A DNA stretch of 64,000 nt, from the NCBI GenBank assembly GCA_011389935.1, contig JAABTJ010000014.1:1-64000 (forward strand), read 5' to 3'. Below are positions 54,140 to 64,000 of this stretch, one piece after another. The DNA is from Desulfobacteraceae bacterium. GTDB taxonomy: Bacteria > Desulfobacterota > Desulfobacteria > Desulfobacterales > Desulfosalsimonadaceae. Under the pieces are notes generated by a model. That model worked only from the letters and a program-made list of their open reading frames with translations, ran no database searches and was not told the origin of the DNA. How positions within the stretch are numbered: position 1 is the first letter of the stretch; each line of letters begins with the position of its first letter. The position numbers were made by a program, and so were the translations under genes.

Positions 54140-56176
54140 ATGAATTCAAAAAGCATCCAAGGCGAACATTTTCAGTTGCAATCCACCATGACGCCGACAG
54201 GCGATCAGCCCGTGGCCATATCCGAATTGTGCAGGGGGGTGCGGGAAGGGAAACATGACCAGGTGCTGCTGGGCGTAACCGGATCCGGCAAAACCTTCAC
54301 CATGGCCAATATCATTGAACAGCTTCAAAAACCTGCCCTTGTCATCGCCCCCAACAAGACCCTTGCCGCGCAGCTGTACAACGAGTTTGCCTCTTTTTTT
54401 CCCGACAACGCGGTTGAATATTTTGTCAGCTATTATGACTATTATCAGCCGGAAGCCTATCTCCCCGTGTCGGACACGTATATCCAGAAAGATTCCTCCA
54501 TCAATGAAATGATCGACAAGATGCGCCATTCCGCCACGCGATCGGTGCTTTCCAGAAAAGATGTACTTGTTGTCGCCTCTGTATCCTGCATTTATGGCCT
54601 TGGTGCCCCTGAAGATTACCTGGCCATGCGGATTGATATTAAAAAGGACATGGAATTGAACCGTGATCAGCTTCTGGGGGCATTGGTGGAGATGCAGTAC
54701 CAGAGGAATGACATGGATTTTCATCGGGGCGTGTTCCGGGTACGGGGGGACCGGGTTGAAATATTTCCATCCTACGAAGAGGATATTGCCGTCCGCATCG
54801 AATTTTTTGGCGACGAAGTCGACGCCATTGCGGAAATTGATCCGCTTACCGGGAACATTAAAAAAAAGCACGCCCACCTTACCATATACCCGGCAAGCCA
54901 CTACGTGACCCAGCGCCGGAGCCGCAGGCATATTATTGAATCCATCCAGTCGGAGCTCAAAGAACGCGTCGAAATGTTTCATCATCAGGGCAAACTCATC
55001 GAAGCCCAGAGAATCGAGGAGCGCACCCGGTACGACATGGAGATGATACTGGAACTGGGATACTGCAACGGCATTGAAAATTATTCGCGGCACATCACCG
55101 GCCGCAGTCCTGGCCAACCGCCGCCGACGCTGCTGGATTACTTTCCTGAAGACTTCCTTTTGTTTATCGACGAAAGCCATATCGGTCTGCCCCAGATTCA
55201 CGGAATGTACAACGGGGACTATTCGCGGAAAAAAACGCTGGTGGATTTTGGCTTCCGGCTTCCCTCCGCCCTGGATAACCGCCCGCTGCGGTTTGAGGAA
55301 TTCGAAGCCCGCGTCAATGATGTCATATATGTATCAGCCACGCCCGCGGAAAAAGAGATGGCCAAATCGGACGGGGGGATTGTGGAGCAGATCGTTCGCC
55401 CCACCGGGCTCATCGATCCTGAAATCATTGTGCGCAGCGCAACGAACCAGGTGGATGACCTGCTGGCGGAAATCAAGCGCAGGGTAGCCAAAAATGAGCG
55501 GGTGCTGGTTACCACCCTTACCAAACGGATGGCCGAAGATCTGACCGATTATTACGCAGAGTTGGGCATCCGGGTACGGTATCTTCACTCCGACATCAAA
55601 ACGCTCGAGCGGATCGAAATTATCCGGGAGCTCCGTTCCGGAGAATTCGATGTGCTGGTGGGCATCAATCTTCTTCGGGAGGGGCTCGACCTGCCGGAGG
55701 TTTCCCTTGTGGCGATTCTGGATGCGGACAAGGAGGGATTTCTGCGCTCCAATCGGTCCCTTGTTCAGACCGTGGGCAGGGCGGCACGGAATATTAACGG
55801 GACAGTGCTGATGTATGCGGACAGGATGACATCGGCAATGAAATACGCCATGGACGAGACGCACCGGCGGCGAAAAATACAGACAGCGTACAATGAAAAA
55901 CACCATATCACCCCGGCGGGAATCGAAAAGTCCCTGTTTTCCGCTTTTGAATCCGTTTTTCCGCATTCTGTGGATTCGCAAGCCACGGAGATTGCGGAAA
56001 AATTGACCGAATACGGGGATGTGGGGCAGTTGGACAAAAAGATCCGCGCCCTTGAAAAGCAGATGCACGAGGCAGCCAGGGATCTCGAGTTTGAAAAGGC
56101 CGCATCCCTTCGGGACCAGGTAAACGCATACAAGAAACGAATGGTATTCGACCTTGACTCGTCCATCGAACCCTGA
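54140..56176 (+). CDS. uvrB: Excinuclease ABC subunit B
   Basis: A 678-residue helicase-like subunit of nucleotide excision repair. Walker [14 protein letters not shown], the β-hairpin [20 protein letters not shown]-like [22 protein letters not shown], and [18 protein letters not shown] with QTVGRAARN. The C-terminal UvrC-binding UVR motif is [23 protein letters not shown]. It overlaps uvrC by 23 bases. Confidence 0.97.
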   Translation: MNSKSIQGEHFQLQSTMTPTGDQPVAISELCRGVREGKHDQVLLGVTGSGKTFTMANIIEQLQKPALVIAPNKTLAAQLYNEFASFFPDNAVEYFVSYYDYYQPEAYLPVSDTYIQKDSSINEMIDKMRHSATRSVLSRKDVLVVASVSCIYGLGAPEDYLAMRIDIKKDMELNRDQLLGALVEMQYQRNDMDFHRGVFRVRGDRVEIFPSYEEDIAVRIEFFGDEVDAIAEIDPLTGNIKKKHAHLTIYPASHYVTQRRSRRHIIESIQSELKERVEMFHHQGKLIEAQRIEERTRYDMEMILELGYCNGIENYSRHITGRSPGQPPPTLLDYFPEDFLLFIDESHIGLPQIHGMYNGDYSRKKTLVDFGFRLPSALDNRPLRFEEFEARVNDVIYVSATPAEKEMAKSDGGIVEQIVRPTGLIDPEIIVRSATNQVDDLLAEIKRRVAKNERVLVTTLTKRMAEDLTDYYAELGIRVRYLHSDIKTLERIEIIRELRSGEFDVLVGINLLREGLDLPEVSLVAILDADKEGFLRSNRSLVQTVGRAARNINGTVLMYADRMTSAMKYAMDETHRRRKIQTAYNEKHHITPAGIEKSLFSAFESVFPHSVDSQATEIAEKLTEYGDVGQLDKKIRALEKQMHEAARDLEFEKAASLRDQVNAYKKRMVFDLDSSIEP

Positions 56177-58049
56177 ATCAGAAAGTGAAAAAAAGGGTGC
56201 AGAAACCGTCCCGGAAGCCATCTCATCCCGGCTTGCCGGTGTCCCGAAAAGCCCCGGCGTCTACCTGATGAAGAATGCGGGAGGCAAGGTGATATATGTC
56301 GGGAAAGCGGCCAGTCTCAAGAACCGGCTCTCTTCCTATTTTTCCAAAACCGGTAGCATGGATCCCAAAACCAGGGTCCTGGTCAAACAGATCGTTGATT
56401 TTGAAATTGTTCTAACGGCTACGGAGAACGAGGCCCTGATCCTGGAGTCCAACCTGATCAAACGCCACCGGCCGCGCTACAATGTGATCCTGAAGGATGA
56501 CAAACGATATCCATCCTTGCGTCTCGATACAACCCAGAGATATCCCAATCTGACGGTTGTCCGGAAAATCAAAAGGGACGGGGCGCTTTATTTCGGTCCA
56601 TATTCATCTGCAGGCGCTGTCCGGGAAACGATGAAGCTGATCAACCGGAATTTCAAACTCCGGAAATGCAGGCACGTGAATCTTCGGCCCCGGCGGCGGC
56701 CATGCCTCAATTTTCAGATCAATGCCTGCCTTGCCCCCTGCTGTCGAGACGTCGATGCAAACCAGTACCGCGAGGTTGTCAACGAAGTAAAGATGTTCCT
56801 CTCCGGCCGGACGGAGGATTTGATTCGCAACGTAAAAACCGATATGCGCGCGGCATCGGACAGGCAGGATTACGAAACCGCTGCCGTGCTCAGGGACAAA
56901 ATGCACGCCATTCGTCAGACCATTGAAAAACAGGTAGCCGTTACCACCGATTTCGTGGATCGGGACGCGGTGTCCGTGGCGCGTTCCGACGAGACGGCCG
57001 TGATCCTGCTTCTTGCGGTCCGAAACGGACATCTGCAGGGGATGAAAGAGTATTCGGTCCGTGACCCGTTGTCCGGGGACGGTGAGCTCCTGCGTGCCTT
57101 TTTCAGCCAGCACTATGAAACCGCACCGATGGTGCCCAGCGAAATTCTAATCGACACGACCATTGAGGACGCACGCCTGTATTCCGCATGGCTGTCTGAA
57201 ATCAAGGGGCGGAAAGTCGAAATACGCCGTCCTGTAAGGGGGGACAGGGCCAGGCTCTTGGCCATGGCAGCCGATAATGCCGCGGATCGCCTGAAATCGA
57301 TCACCGAGGCTGCCCGGTCCAATGCCCGGATATTGTCCGGCCTTCAACGCAAACTGGGCCTTTCCTGTTTTCCGTCACGCATCGAGTGCATTGACAATTC
57401 CGGCCTGGCGGGAAAAGATCTGGTATCGGGCATTGTTGTGTATGAAGAGGGCGTTGCCAAAAAGTCGGATTACCGGAAATACCGGCTGAAAAACGTGGAT
57501 CTGCAGGATGATTACGCGGCCATGGCAGAAGTGCTGGAACGGAGATTTTCAAAAGCGGGCAAAGACGATGTGCTGCCCGACCTGCTGGTCGTCGACGGCG
57601 GAAAGGGTCAACTAAGCATTGCGGTATCCATTTTGAAGAAACAGGGGTTGGGAAGCCGGGTCCCCGTGATTGCCATTGCCAAGAAAGACGAAACCAGAAA
57701 GGAGCCGGAAGACAAGATATTTATTCCCGGCCGTGCCAATCCCGTCAATTTTTCAAAGCAGTCCGGGCAGCTTTTTTTTCTCATGGGCATTCGGGATGAA
57801 GCGCATCGCTATGCAGTGGCTTTTCACCGGAGCCGGAGAAAGACCCGGGGCATGCAGTCGGCCCTGGATACGGTTCCCGGTATCGGGGCAAAGCGGAAAA
57901 AAGTGCTTCTGAAGCATTTTGAAAGCATCGACGGGATCCGCCGGGCAAGCCTGGCCGAAATCGCAGCCCTGCCCGGGATGAACCGGAAAGCCGCCGCAGA
58001 TCTGCTCTCGGCGCTTGGGGAGGAAGATTTGCGATCCGGCCCCGGATGA
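56154..58049 (+). CDS. uvrC: Excinuclease ABC subunit C
   Basis: A 631-residue nuclease subunit that makes the two incisions. GIY-YIG domain: [20 protein letters not shown] (~36-55). A UVR motif ([17 protein letters not shown]) lies near 240-256, the RNase H-like endonuclease domain has [20 protein letters not shown] and [15 protein letters not shown], and a C-terminal helix-hairpin-helix pair ([34 protein letters not shown]). The only plausible start is TTG 56154 inside uvrB; no ATG or GTG in frame precedes the GIY-YIG domain. Translational coupling to uvrB is likely. Confidence 0.95.
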   Translation: MTRPSNPESESEKKGAETVPEAISSRLAGVPKSPGVYLMKNAGGKVIYVGKAASLKNRLSSYFSKTGSMDPKTRVLVKQIVDFEIVLTATENEALILESNLIKRHRPRYNVILKDDKRYPSLRLDTTQRYPNLTVVRKIKRDGALYFGPYSSAGAVRETMKLINRNFKLRKCRHVNLRPRRRPCLNFQINACLAPCCRDVDANQYREVVNEVKMFLSGRTEDLIRNVKTDMRAASDRQDYETAAVLRDKMHAIRQTIEKQVAVTTDFVDRDAVSVARSDETAVILLLAVRNGHLQGMKEYSVRDPLSGDGELLRAFFSQHYETAPMVPSEILIDTTIEDARLYSAWLSEIKGRKVEIRRPVRGDRARLLAMAADNAADRLKSITEAARSNARILSGLQRKLGLSCFPSRIECIDNSGLAGKDLVSGIVVYEEGVAKKSDYRKYRLKNVDLQDDYAAMAEVLERRFSKAGKDDVLPDLLVVDGGKGQLSIAVSILKKQGLGSRVPVIAIAKKDETRKEPEDKIFIPGRANPVNFSKQSGQLFFLMGIRDEAHRYAVAFHRSRRKTRGMQSALDTVPGIGAKRKKVLLKHFESIDGIRRASLAEIAALPGMNRKAAADLLSALGEEDLRSGPG

Positions 58050-58080
58050 CAAGGGTCGGAAAATCCCCGGGAAACAGAAT

Positions 58081-58209
58081 TGACGGCTTCGTAAAAAGTC
58101 CAATATCTGCGTGGCGTACAATCTTTGAAGAATCTCACGTACGGCTAAGTACGCTCAATCCTTCAAAGATTGCACGCGCCTTGATCTTGAACTTTTTACT
58201 TTGCCGTCA
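58081..58209 (+). repeat. MITE-like palindromic repeat, copy 4 (short form)
   Basis: 129-bp copy, the clearest palindrome: it begins TGACGGCTTCGTAAAAAGTC and ends AACTTTTTACTTTGCCGTCA, with inner arms CAATCTTTGAAG and CTTCAAAGATTG perfectly complementary. Direct GAAT (58077-58080 and 58210-58213) flanks it exactly. It lacks the ~25-bp right extension of copies 1-3. It lies 31 bp after the uvrC stop, where no ordinary terminator is seen. Confidence 0.92.
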
Positions 58210-58288
58210 GAATTTTCTTCTGCCTCCCGGGTCGCGTATAAACATTCACAGGACGGAGGATCAATACCGCTTTTGCAACGAGGCTTTG

Positions 58289-59720
<1,432 letters not shown>

Positions 59721-60626
59721 ATGAACGCAAAGTCCAAAATTGTGAACATGCTAAAGGAAGCCGAACTCTACCGGCAGCAGGGGCTGCTGGAAGAGACATT
59801 GCAGCAATACAGGAAAGTGGAGAAAAATATTCGGTCTTTGAAGAATGTAAAAAACAAGGATTCGCTGTTGAATAAGGTCCACGGTACCATCGAAATGGTG
59901 GAAAAGGAACTGCAGTGCTTCCTTGAAGAGCAGGAACTTCCCGAAGTGTCGGAAGAAGCCCGTAAAGTCATGCGAACCATGTTTTCGCTTGATGACCCGG
60001 AAGTCAAAGGCTCCTCCCTGCTGGGAGAAGCGATCGCCCTAGCCGGATTCGGACAATATCATGCAGCCATCGAGGCCTTTGAAAGACTGCTCGACCTGGA
60101 GCATTTGCGAATGGATGCGGCAAAAAAAATGATTGCGTACGGCCTTGAATACAAGGGGGAAAAGGAGGCCCTGCATATGCTCCAGCGATGGGAGTCGGAC
60201 AACCGTTTTTCCATGGAGGACAGGAATTTTCTTGTCAAGTACATGCAGGAGCAGGCACGGGCCGCAAAAGCAGAAAACCAAACAGGGACTGCCCCCCCAA
60301 GGGAGCCGGAATCGGAGCTCAGGGAAAGTGATGTCTGCGATATCAGCGCGATTCGTCTGAAATTGCCAAAAGAGGCGGGTGAAGACGAGAAAATCAAGCT
60401 GAACGTCAATTTTCAGCACGGAACAAGACTGAATGTGGTGGTCCCCCGGAACAAACCTGACATTGCCCGGGCGCTTCAAACGGGAAAAACGGTCCCGGGC
60501 GTGGTGTTTTCTTCACCCATCGGATCGTATTCCGGCACTGTCTACATACAGCTCAACAGAACCATTGATTTCGGACCGCACAAGGGTGATGCCAGCGTTA
60601 ATTTTAAAATACTAACCTTCTCATAA
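59721..60626 (+). CDS. Protein of unknown function, helical repeat N-terminus and β-rich C-terminus, first gene of the MglA operon
   Basis: A 301-residue soluble protein I do not recognise. Residues 1-80 are highly charged helix/coiled coil (LEETLQQYRKVEKNIRSLKN). Residues ~90-185 look like TPR-type helical pairs (GEAIALAGFGQYHAAIEAFE, ARAALEYK-like spacing). After a Pro/Glu-rich linker (~190-215) comes a ~95-residue β-rich domain (IKLNVNFQHGTRLNVVVPRN, VVFSSPIGSYSGTVYIQLNR). It starts the operon that continues with an MglA GTPase 59 bp later, so it may be an effector or scaffold for that GTPase. No signal peptide or membrane helix. Confidence 0.8.
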   Translation: MNAKSKIVNMLKEAELYRQQGLLEETLQQYRKVEKNIRSLKNVKNKDSLLNKVHGTIEMVEKELQCFLEEQELPEVSEEARKVMRTMFSLDDPEVKGSSLLGEAIALAGFGQYHAAIEAFERLLDLEHLRMDAAKKMIAYGLEYKGEKEALHMLQRWESDNRFSMEDRNFLVKYMQEQARAAKAENQTGTAPPREPESELRESDVCDISAIRLKLPKEAGEDEKIKLNVNFQHGTRLNVVVPRNKPDIARALQTGKTVPGVVFSSPIGSYSGTVYIQLNRTIDFGPHKGDASVNFKILTFS

Positions 60627-60685
60627 GCATTATTCGTGATGCTGCCTTTTGTTTTCAACCCGAAGAGGTTACGGAGCATAATCGA

Positions 60686-61303
60686 ATGGCCAATATAAAC
60701 CTGAAAGACCGGCGAATTGAATGCAAAATCGTGTATTATGGCCCCGGCCGCTGCGGAAAAACCACCAATCTGCAATATATTCATGAAACGTATAAGAAAC
60801 AGGTAACCGGTGAAATGATTTCCATCGACACCCAGGGGGACAGAACGCTGTTTTTTGATTTTCTCCCCTTGGGGCTCGGCAAAATCAGGGGGTGTGACGT
60901 AAAGGTGCAGCTCTATACCGTTCCCGGGCAGGTCAAGTACCGTTCCACGCGGCAATTGGTTCTGCGGGGCGTGGACGGCGTGGTCTTCGTTGCCGACTCA
61001 CTGAAAGTCCGGCGGGAAAAAAACATGCTTTCCTTGAAAGACCTGCATGAAAATCTGAAAAAAATGGGCCTTTGGATTAACAAGATCCCGCTTGTGCTTC
61101 AATACAACAAGCGGGATCTGGAGAGCGAAGGGCTGCCCCTTATGCCGGTGGAACAGATGGAGGCCGAACTGAATCGTCAACTGAAAGTGCCGTCTTTCAA
61201 GGCGAGCGCCGTTAACGGTATGGGCGTGGGGGAAACGGTAAACGCGTGCATGAAGCTGACCCTTCGGGATCTCCAACGAAAATTCAAGTGGGCGCAGGAT
61301 TAG
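60686..61303 (+). CDS. MglA-family small Ras-like GTPase
   Basis: A 205-residue GTPase. G1 VYYGPGRCGKTTNLQYIHE (~18-36), switch region ending in TVPGQVKYRSTRQLVLRGVD (G3, ~79), G4 QYNKRDL and a SAVNGMGV G5 element. MglA proteins set cell polarity and gliding/pili motility in Myxococcus and relatives by switching between poles in GTP and GDP forms. Compared with the usual TVPGQVFYN, Phe-Tyr-Asn is replaced by Lys-Tyr-Arg near switch II. Start has GGAG upstream. The next gene begins five bases after its stop. Confidence 0.93.
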   Translation: MANINLKDRRIECKIVYYGPGRCGKTTNLQYIHETYKKQVTGEMISIDTQGDRTLFFDFLPLGLGKIRGCDVKVQLYTVPGQVKYRSTRQLVLRGVDGVVFVADSLKVRREKNMLSLKDLHENLKKMGLWINKIPLVLQYNKRDLESEGLPLMPVEQMEAELNRQLKVPSFKASAVNGMGVGETVNACMKLTLRDLQRKFKWAQD

Positions 61304-61308
61304 ACGAA

Positions 61309-62499
61309 ATGACATCCAAAGTGGTATTAAAAGGCAGCATTGCATTTATCGAACTTGGCGAACTGTTGCAGCAGCTCGGCACCAGCGGCAGCACGGGAGT
61401 TGTGAAACTGGTTTGCGAACTGCTGGAAGACCCGGGATACATATTCATTAAAGAGGGGAATCCCATCAATGCGGAATGCGCAGACCTCAAAGGAATCGAA
61501 GCCCTGAACAGCTTTTTCGGGTGGACGAGCGCGGAATTTGAATTTATCCAGGAAAATGTAACGTGCGACCCTGTGATTAAAAAAAGCCGTATGGAGATCA
61601 TTCTTGACGGGTTGAGAATGTTTGACGACGGTTTGATTCCTGAAGTCGGCGCCCGTTCGCATGTCGAAGAACGGGGGCAAAAAAGGGGAAAGACGGAAAA
61701 CGATCTCCCCGTGATCAAAGGGCCGGTAATCGACTACGTGTACGTAGTGGATGAAGAAGAATTTCCGGATGGAACCGATGTGGTCGCCCAGGACAGGTTC
61801 GGCAACTGGTTCTGGGTGATTCTGGCCGGAAAAATGGAAGTGATCCGAATATTGCCCGAAGGCGGGGCGCCGATTGTCCAATTGGCGGACGGGGCCTATA
61901 TCGGCAGTATTGTATCGTTTTTACGGGAGGGAAACGTCAGAAGCGCCACAGTCAAGGCGATCGGCAATGTTCAACTGGGTGTTCTCGATTCCGAGCTGAT
62001 TTCAAGAGAATATTCGGCAATGACGGACGACCTGCAGAGCATACTGATCTCGGTAGACAAACGGCTGCGCCAGGTGACCGATGTCTGTGCTATGGCGGTT
62101 TTAGAGCAAAATGTCATGACCGACAGGCTCAAGAAAATGAAGCTGTTGATTTCCACCGATAAAAATGAAAACAAATGTCTGCGTATTACGGCCGGTGAAG
62201 CGCATGTCATCCGTAGCTCCCCTGCAGGGGATATTCACCTGTGCACGCTTTCTCAAGGGGATTTTGTGGGCGCCATACCTTTTTTGAGCACGTCGCATGA
62301 ACCGTATTCCGCAACGGTATATGCTTCAAAAGATTTTAACGCGGAAGCGTTTGACCTTGGAAATGTAAGAAAAGAATACGACAGGCTGTCCCAGACGTTC
62401 AAAAATATGATTGATTACCTCTCGACCAGCATTTCTGTTACGACCGGTCGGGTTCTTGATCTGACAAGAACCAAAAGCGCAAACGCACCCGAATCATAG
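61309..62499 (+). CDS. DUF4388 (PATAN) protein with two cyclic-nucleotide-binding-like domains
   Basis: A 396-residue soluble protein starting at ATG 61309. The N-terminal ~100 residues (LKGSIAFIELGELLQQLGTS, GVVKLVCELLEDPGYIFIKE, GIEALNSFFGWTSAEFEFIQ) match the DUF4388/PATAN pattern often found with MglA GTPases. Two β-roll cNMP-like segments follow (~150-235 and ~285-360), the second with CLRITAGEAHVIRSSPAGDI. Neither shows the full phosphate-binding cassette FGE...R..A, so ligand binding is doubtful. It follows mglA closely and is a candidate effector or regulator. Confidence 0.82.
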   Translation: MTSKVVLKGSIAFIELGELLQQLGTSGSTGVVKLVCELLEDPGYIFIKEGNPINAECADLKGIEALNSFFGWTSAEFEFIQENVTCDPVIKKSRMEIILDGLRMFDDGLIPEVGARSHVEERGQKRGKTENDLPVIKGPVIDYVYVVDEEEFPDGTDVVAQDRFGNWFWVILAGKMEVIRILPEGGAPIVQLADGAYIGSIVSFLREGNVRSATVKAIGNVQLGVLDSELISREYSAMTDDLQSILISVDKRLRQVTDVCAMAVLEQNVMTDRLKKMKLLISTDKNENKCLRITAGEAHVIRSSPAGDIHLCTLSQGDFVGAIPFLSTSHEPYSATVYASKDFNAEAFDLGNVRKEYDRLSQTFKNMIDYLSTSISVTTGRVLDLTRTKSANAPES

Positions 62500-62530
62500 C
62501 ATTCATTCAGGACATCAGGAGGTCGATGCA

Positions 62531-62881
62531 ATGGAAAAAGAGAACCAGCGGGAGGAAAAGCGATACGATGCGATTCATCTTTTGAACTATATCTGCCTGG
62601 ATTCGGAAAACAGGCAACTCGGCCAGGGAATGGCCCGGACACTCAACCTCAGTGAAACCGGGGTGAAAATAGAGACCCATCAATCGATTGAAACCCGTGA
62701 TATCGTCTTTTTGGCCATCGGCATCGGGGAAGATATCTTTGACATCAAAGGGAAGGTGGTGTATTGCAACCGGGGCTCGGAAGGTCTTTTTGAATCGGGT
62801 GTTGAGTTCTACGAGCTCGATTTTGAATCGTTCGGAAAGCTGAAGCGCTTTATTAAGGCGCTCGAGGAAAAGAACGCGTAA
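62531..62881 (+). CDS. PilZ domain protein (c-di-GMP receptor)
   Basis: A 116-residue single-domain PilZ protein. The c-di-GMP-binding motifs are RxxxR in QREEKRYDA (Arg7-Arg11) and [D/N]xSxxG in LNLSETGVKI (~47-52), both complete, so binding is expected. Start ATG has CAGGAGG upstream. It ends a four-gene run with the MglA GTPase, tying that system to second-messenger signalling. Confidence 0.92.
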   Translation: MEKENQREEKRYDAIHLLNYICLDSENRQLGQGMARTLNLSETGVKIETHQSIETRDIVFLAIGIGEDIFDIKGKVVYCNRGSEGLFESGVEFYELDFESFGKLKRFIKALEEKNA

Positions 62882-62978
62882 CTCGTTCGGGTTCTGGCCC
62901 GGTATTGATTGCCGGCAACCCCTTGTCTGGACATGCATTTCCTATTTGAAAAACGATATAAACAGAGAAAGGGCTTGA

Positions 62979-63860
62979 ATGAACATTGTACATGAAACGC
63001 ACTTTCAGGATCTTCCCCTTTTCAAAAGGGGGAAGGTGAGGGACATATACGATCTTGGCGAAAACCTGCTTCTTGTGGCAACAGACAGAATCTCCGCCTA
63101 CGATGTCATCATGAGGCAGGCCGTACCGGAAAAAGGAAAGATGCTGACCCGTATTTCTCTTTTCTGGTTTGACGTAATGTCGTCCATAATACCCAATCAC
63201 ATCGTGGAAAGCAGCGTATCGCGGTACCCGGATGGTTGCCAGCCATATGCCGATCAACTCGAAGGCCGCAGCATGCTGGTGAAGAAAGTGCAACCGCTGC
63301 CGGTGGAATGTATTGTACGGGGATACCTTTCGGGATCCGGCTGGCAAACCTACCGAAAAGACGGAACTGTCTGCGGTATCACGCTTCCCAAAGGACTCCG
63401 GGAATCGGATAAGCTGCCGGAGCCGATTTTTACGCCATCCACCAAGGGAGAGGTGGGCGAGCATGATGAAAACATTTCTTTTGAGGAAACGGTGGGTCTG
63501 ATCGGAAAAGAGCAGGCGGAGCAAATCCGGGATATCAGCCTCGCCATTTATACGAAAGGGGCTGAGATCGCCGATGCAAAAGGGATCATCATTGCCGATA
63601 CCAAGTTTGAATTCGGTCTTGACGATGACGGCAATCTCATATTGATCGATGAAATTCTGACACCCGATTCCTCCCGTTTCTGGCCAAAAGAGGGCTATGC
63701 GCCCGGCGGACCGCAACCCAGCTTTGACAAACAGTATCTCAGGGATTACCTCAATTCCATCGACTGGGACAAAGAGCCTCCGCCGCCCGACCTTCCCGAA
63801 GAGGTTGTTGAAAATACGCGCCTGAAATACAAGGAAGCCGTGGACACCCTGGTGAATTGA
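62979..63860 (+). CDS. purC: Phosphoribosylaminoimidazole-succinocarboxamide synthase
   Basis: A 293-residue SAICAR synthetase of purine biosynthesis. Blocks [71 protein letters not shown] and [13 protein letters not shown] identify it; the C-terminal [13 protein letters not shown] is typical of the ~295-residue form found in Desulfobacterota and yeast-like enzymes. The stop overlaps the next gene's start (ATGA-like, one base shared). Confidence 0.96.
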   Translation: MNIVHETHFQDLPLFKRGKVRDIYDLGENLLLVATDRISAYDVIMRQAVPEKGKMLTRISLFWFDVMSSIIPNHIVESSVSRYPDGCQPYADQLEGRSMLVKKVQPLPVECIVRGYLSGSGWQTYRKDGTVCGITLPKGLRESDKLPEPIFTPSTKGEVGEHDENISFEETVGLIGKEQAEQIRDISLAIYTKGAEIADAKGIIIADTKFEFGLDDDGNLILIDEILTPDSSRFWPKEGYAPGGPQPSFDKQYLRDYLNSIDWDKEPPPPDLPEEVVENTRLKYKEAVDTLVN

Positions 63861-64000
63861 TGGTGGTGAAAACCATCGAAAAATCCGTAGATTTGAATGC
63901 GATTGACATCGATGATGACCGTTACCGTATCTCTGGAGCATCCGGCATTCAATCGATCGTCGAATCCATCCGGAATATCGGGCTCATCAATTTTCCGATA
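63860..64000 (+). CDS. ParB-like nuclease-domain protein, N-terminal part (cut by window end)
   Basis: Only 47 codons are inside the window. LNAIDIDDDRYRISG, then IQSIVESIRNIGLINFPI, has the ParB/Sulfiredoxin-type N-terminal spacing (I-D-DD-Y/F-R-I ... L/IxxSIxxxGLIxxP). The start ATG overlaps the purC stop by one base. The family includes CTPases of chromosome segregation and transcription regulators; the C-terminal part outside the window would decide. Confidence 0.6.
   Translation, partial: MVVKTIEKSVDLNAIDIDDDRYRISGASGIQSIVESIRNIGLINFPI

Noticed and set aside
54146-55201. 351-codon minus-strand ORF antisense to uvrB; similar long antisense frames at 2650-3357, 6463-7383, 13092-14210 and 62853-63941
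   Set aside because: They are shadows of genes with strong family support on the other strand and match nothing themselves.

Overview
The window looks like chromosome of a sulfate-reducing or related anaerobe of the Desulfobacterota (former Deltaproteobacteria, most likely Desulfobacterales). The reasons are the siroheme-dependent haem branch (ahbC-hemB-ahbD), a multihaem c-type cytochrome lipoprotein, an FtsY with an N-terminal membrane anchor, an MglA-type GTPase operon, and a bipartite glyQ/glyS. I see no prophage, CRISPR array, transposase gene or plasmid function. Most of the window is housekeeping.

Layout. 1-335: end of an rRNA operon (23S 3' end, 5S, terminator). 424-3402: sensor kinase plus NtrC-type sigma-54 response regulator. 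3522-4540 (minus): IHF-alpha-like gene, a small acidic ORF and a tRNA-Thr(CGT) with its own promoter and terminator. 4696-18625 (plus): mfd, a SurA/PpiC chaperone, a RodZ-like protein, recO, a GHMP sugar kinase, glyQ, glyS, a small PC4-like protein, a nucleoside phosphorylase, ligA and acyP. 18894-34774 (minus): HU, ftsY, smc, an AhpF/TrxR-like flavoprotein, glpD, nagZ, a metallo-hydrolase, ahbD, hemB, ahbC and a ClpX-like AAA+ unfoldase. 34978-35196: dodecin. 35306-39063 (minus): B12-type radical SAM protein, decahaem cytochrome lipoprotein and tandem-rhodanese lipoprotein, one operon. 39273-42015: panE, a secreted ComEA-like protein, a YfaZ-like outer-membrane protein and a Cys-rich small protein, interleaved with two copies of a repeat. 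42234-47760: DUF2760 membrane protein plus two divergent Hsp70-family ATPases. 47783-54055: ADP-forming acyl-CoA synthetase (minus), then GDPD, an HDAC-family deacetylase, ispF and cysS. 54140-58049: uvrB-uvrC. 58313-59245 (minus): malate dehydrogenase. 59721-62881: a four-gene regulatory operon (unknown TPR-like protein, MglA GTPase, DUF4388/cNMP-like protein, PilZ protein). 62979-64000: purC and the start of a ParB-like gene.

Two things stand out. First, a short non-coding repeat occurs four times (18718, 40251, 41665, 58081), always in the same orientation. It is a near-complete palindrome, three copies carry a longer right end, the copies are flanked by 4-5 bp direct repeats, and one copy shows paired substitutions that keep the stem. 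It behaves like a non-autonomous MITE-type element. Second, the MglA/DUF4388-cNMP/PilZ operon, whose first gene I cannot assign, is the best candidate for an undescribed signalling or polarity module. The DUF2760-Hsp70-Hsp70 cluster, the ClpX-like unfoldase beside the haem genes and the radical SAM-cytochrome-rhodanese operon are further candidates.
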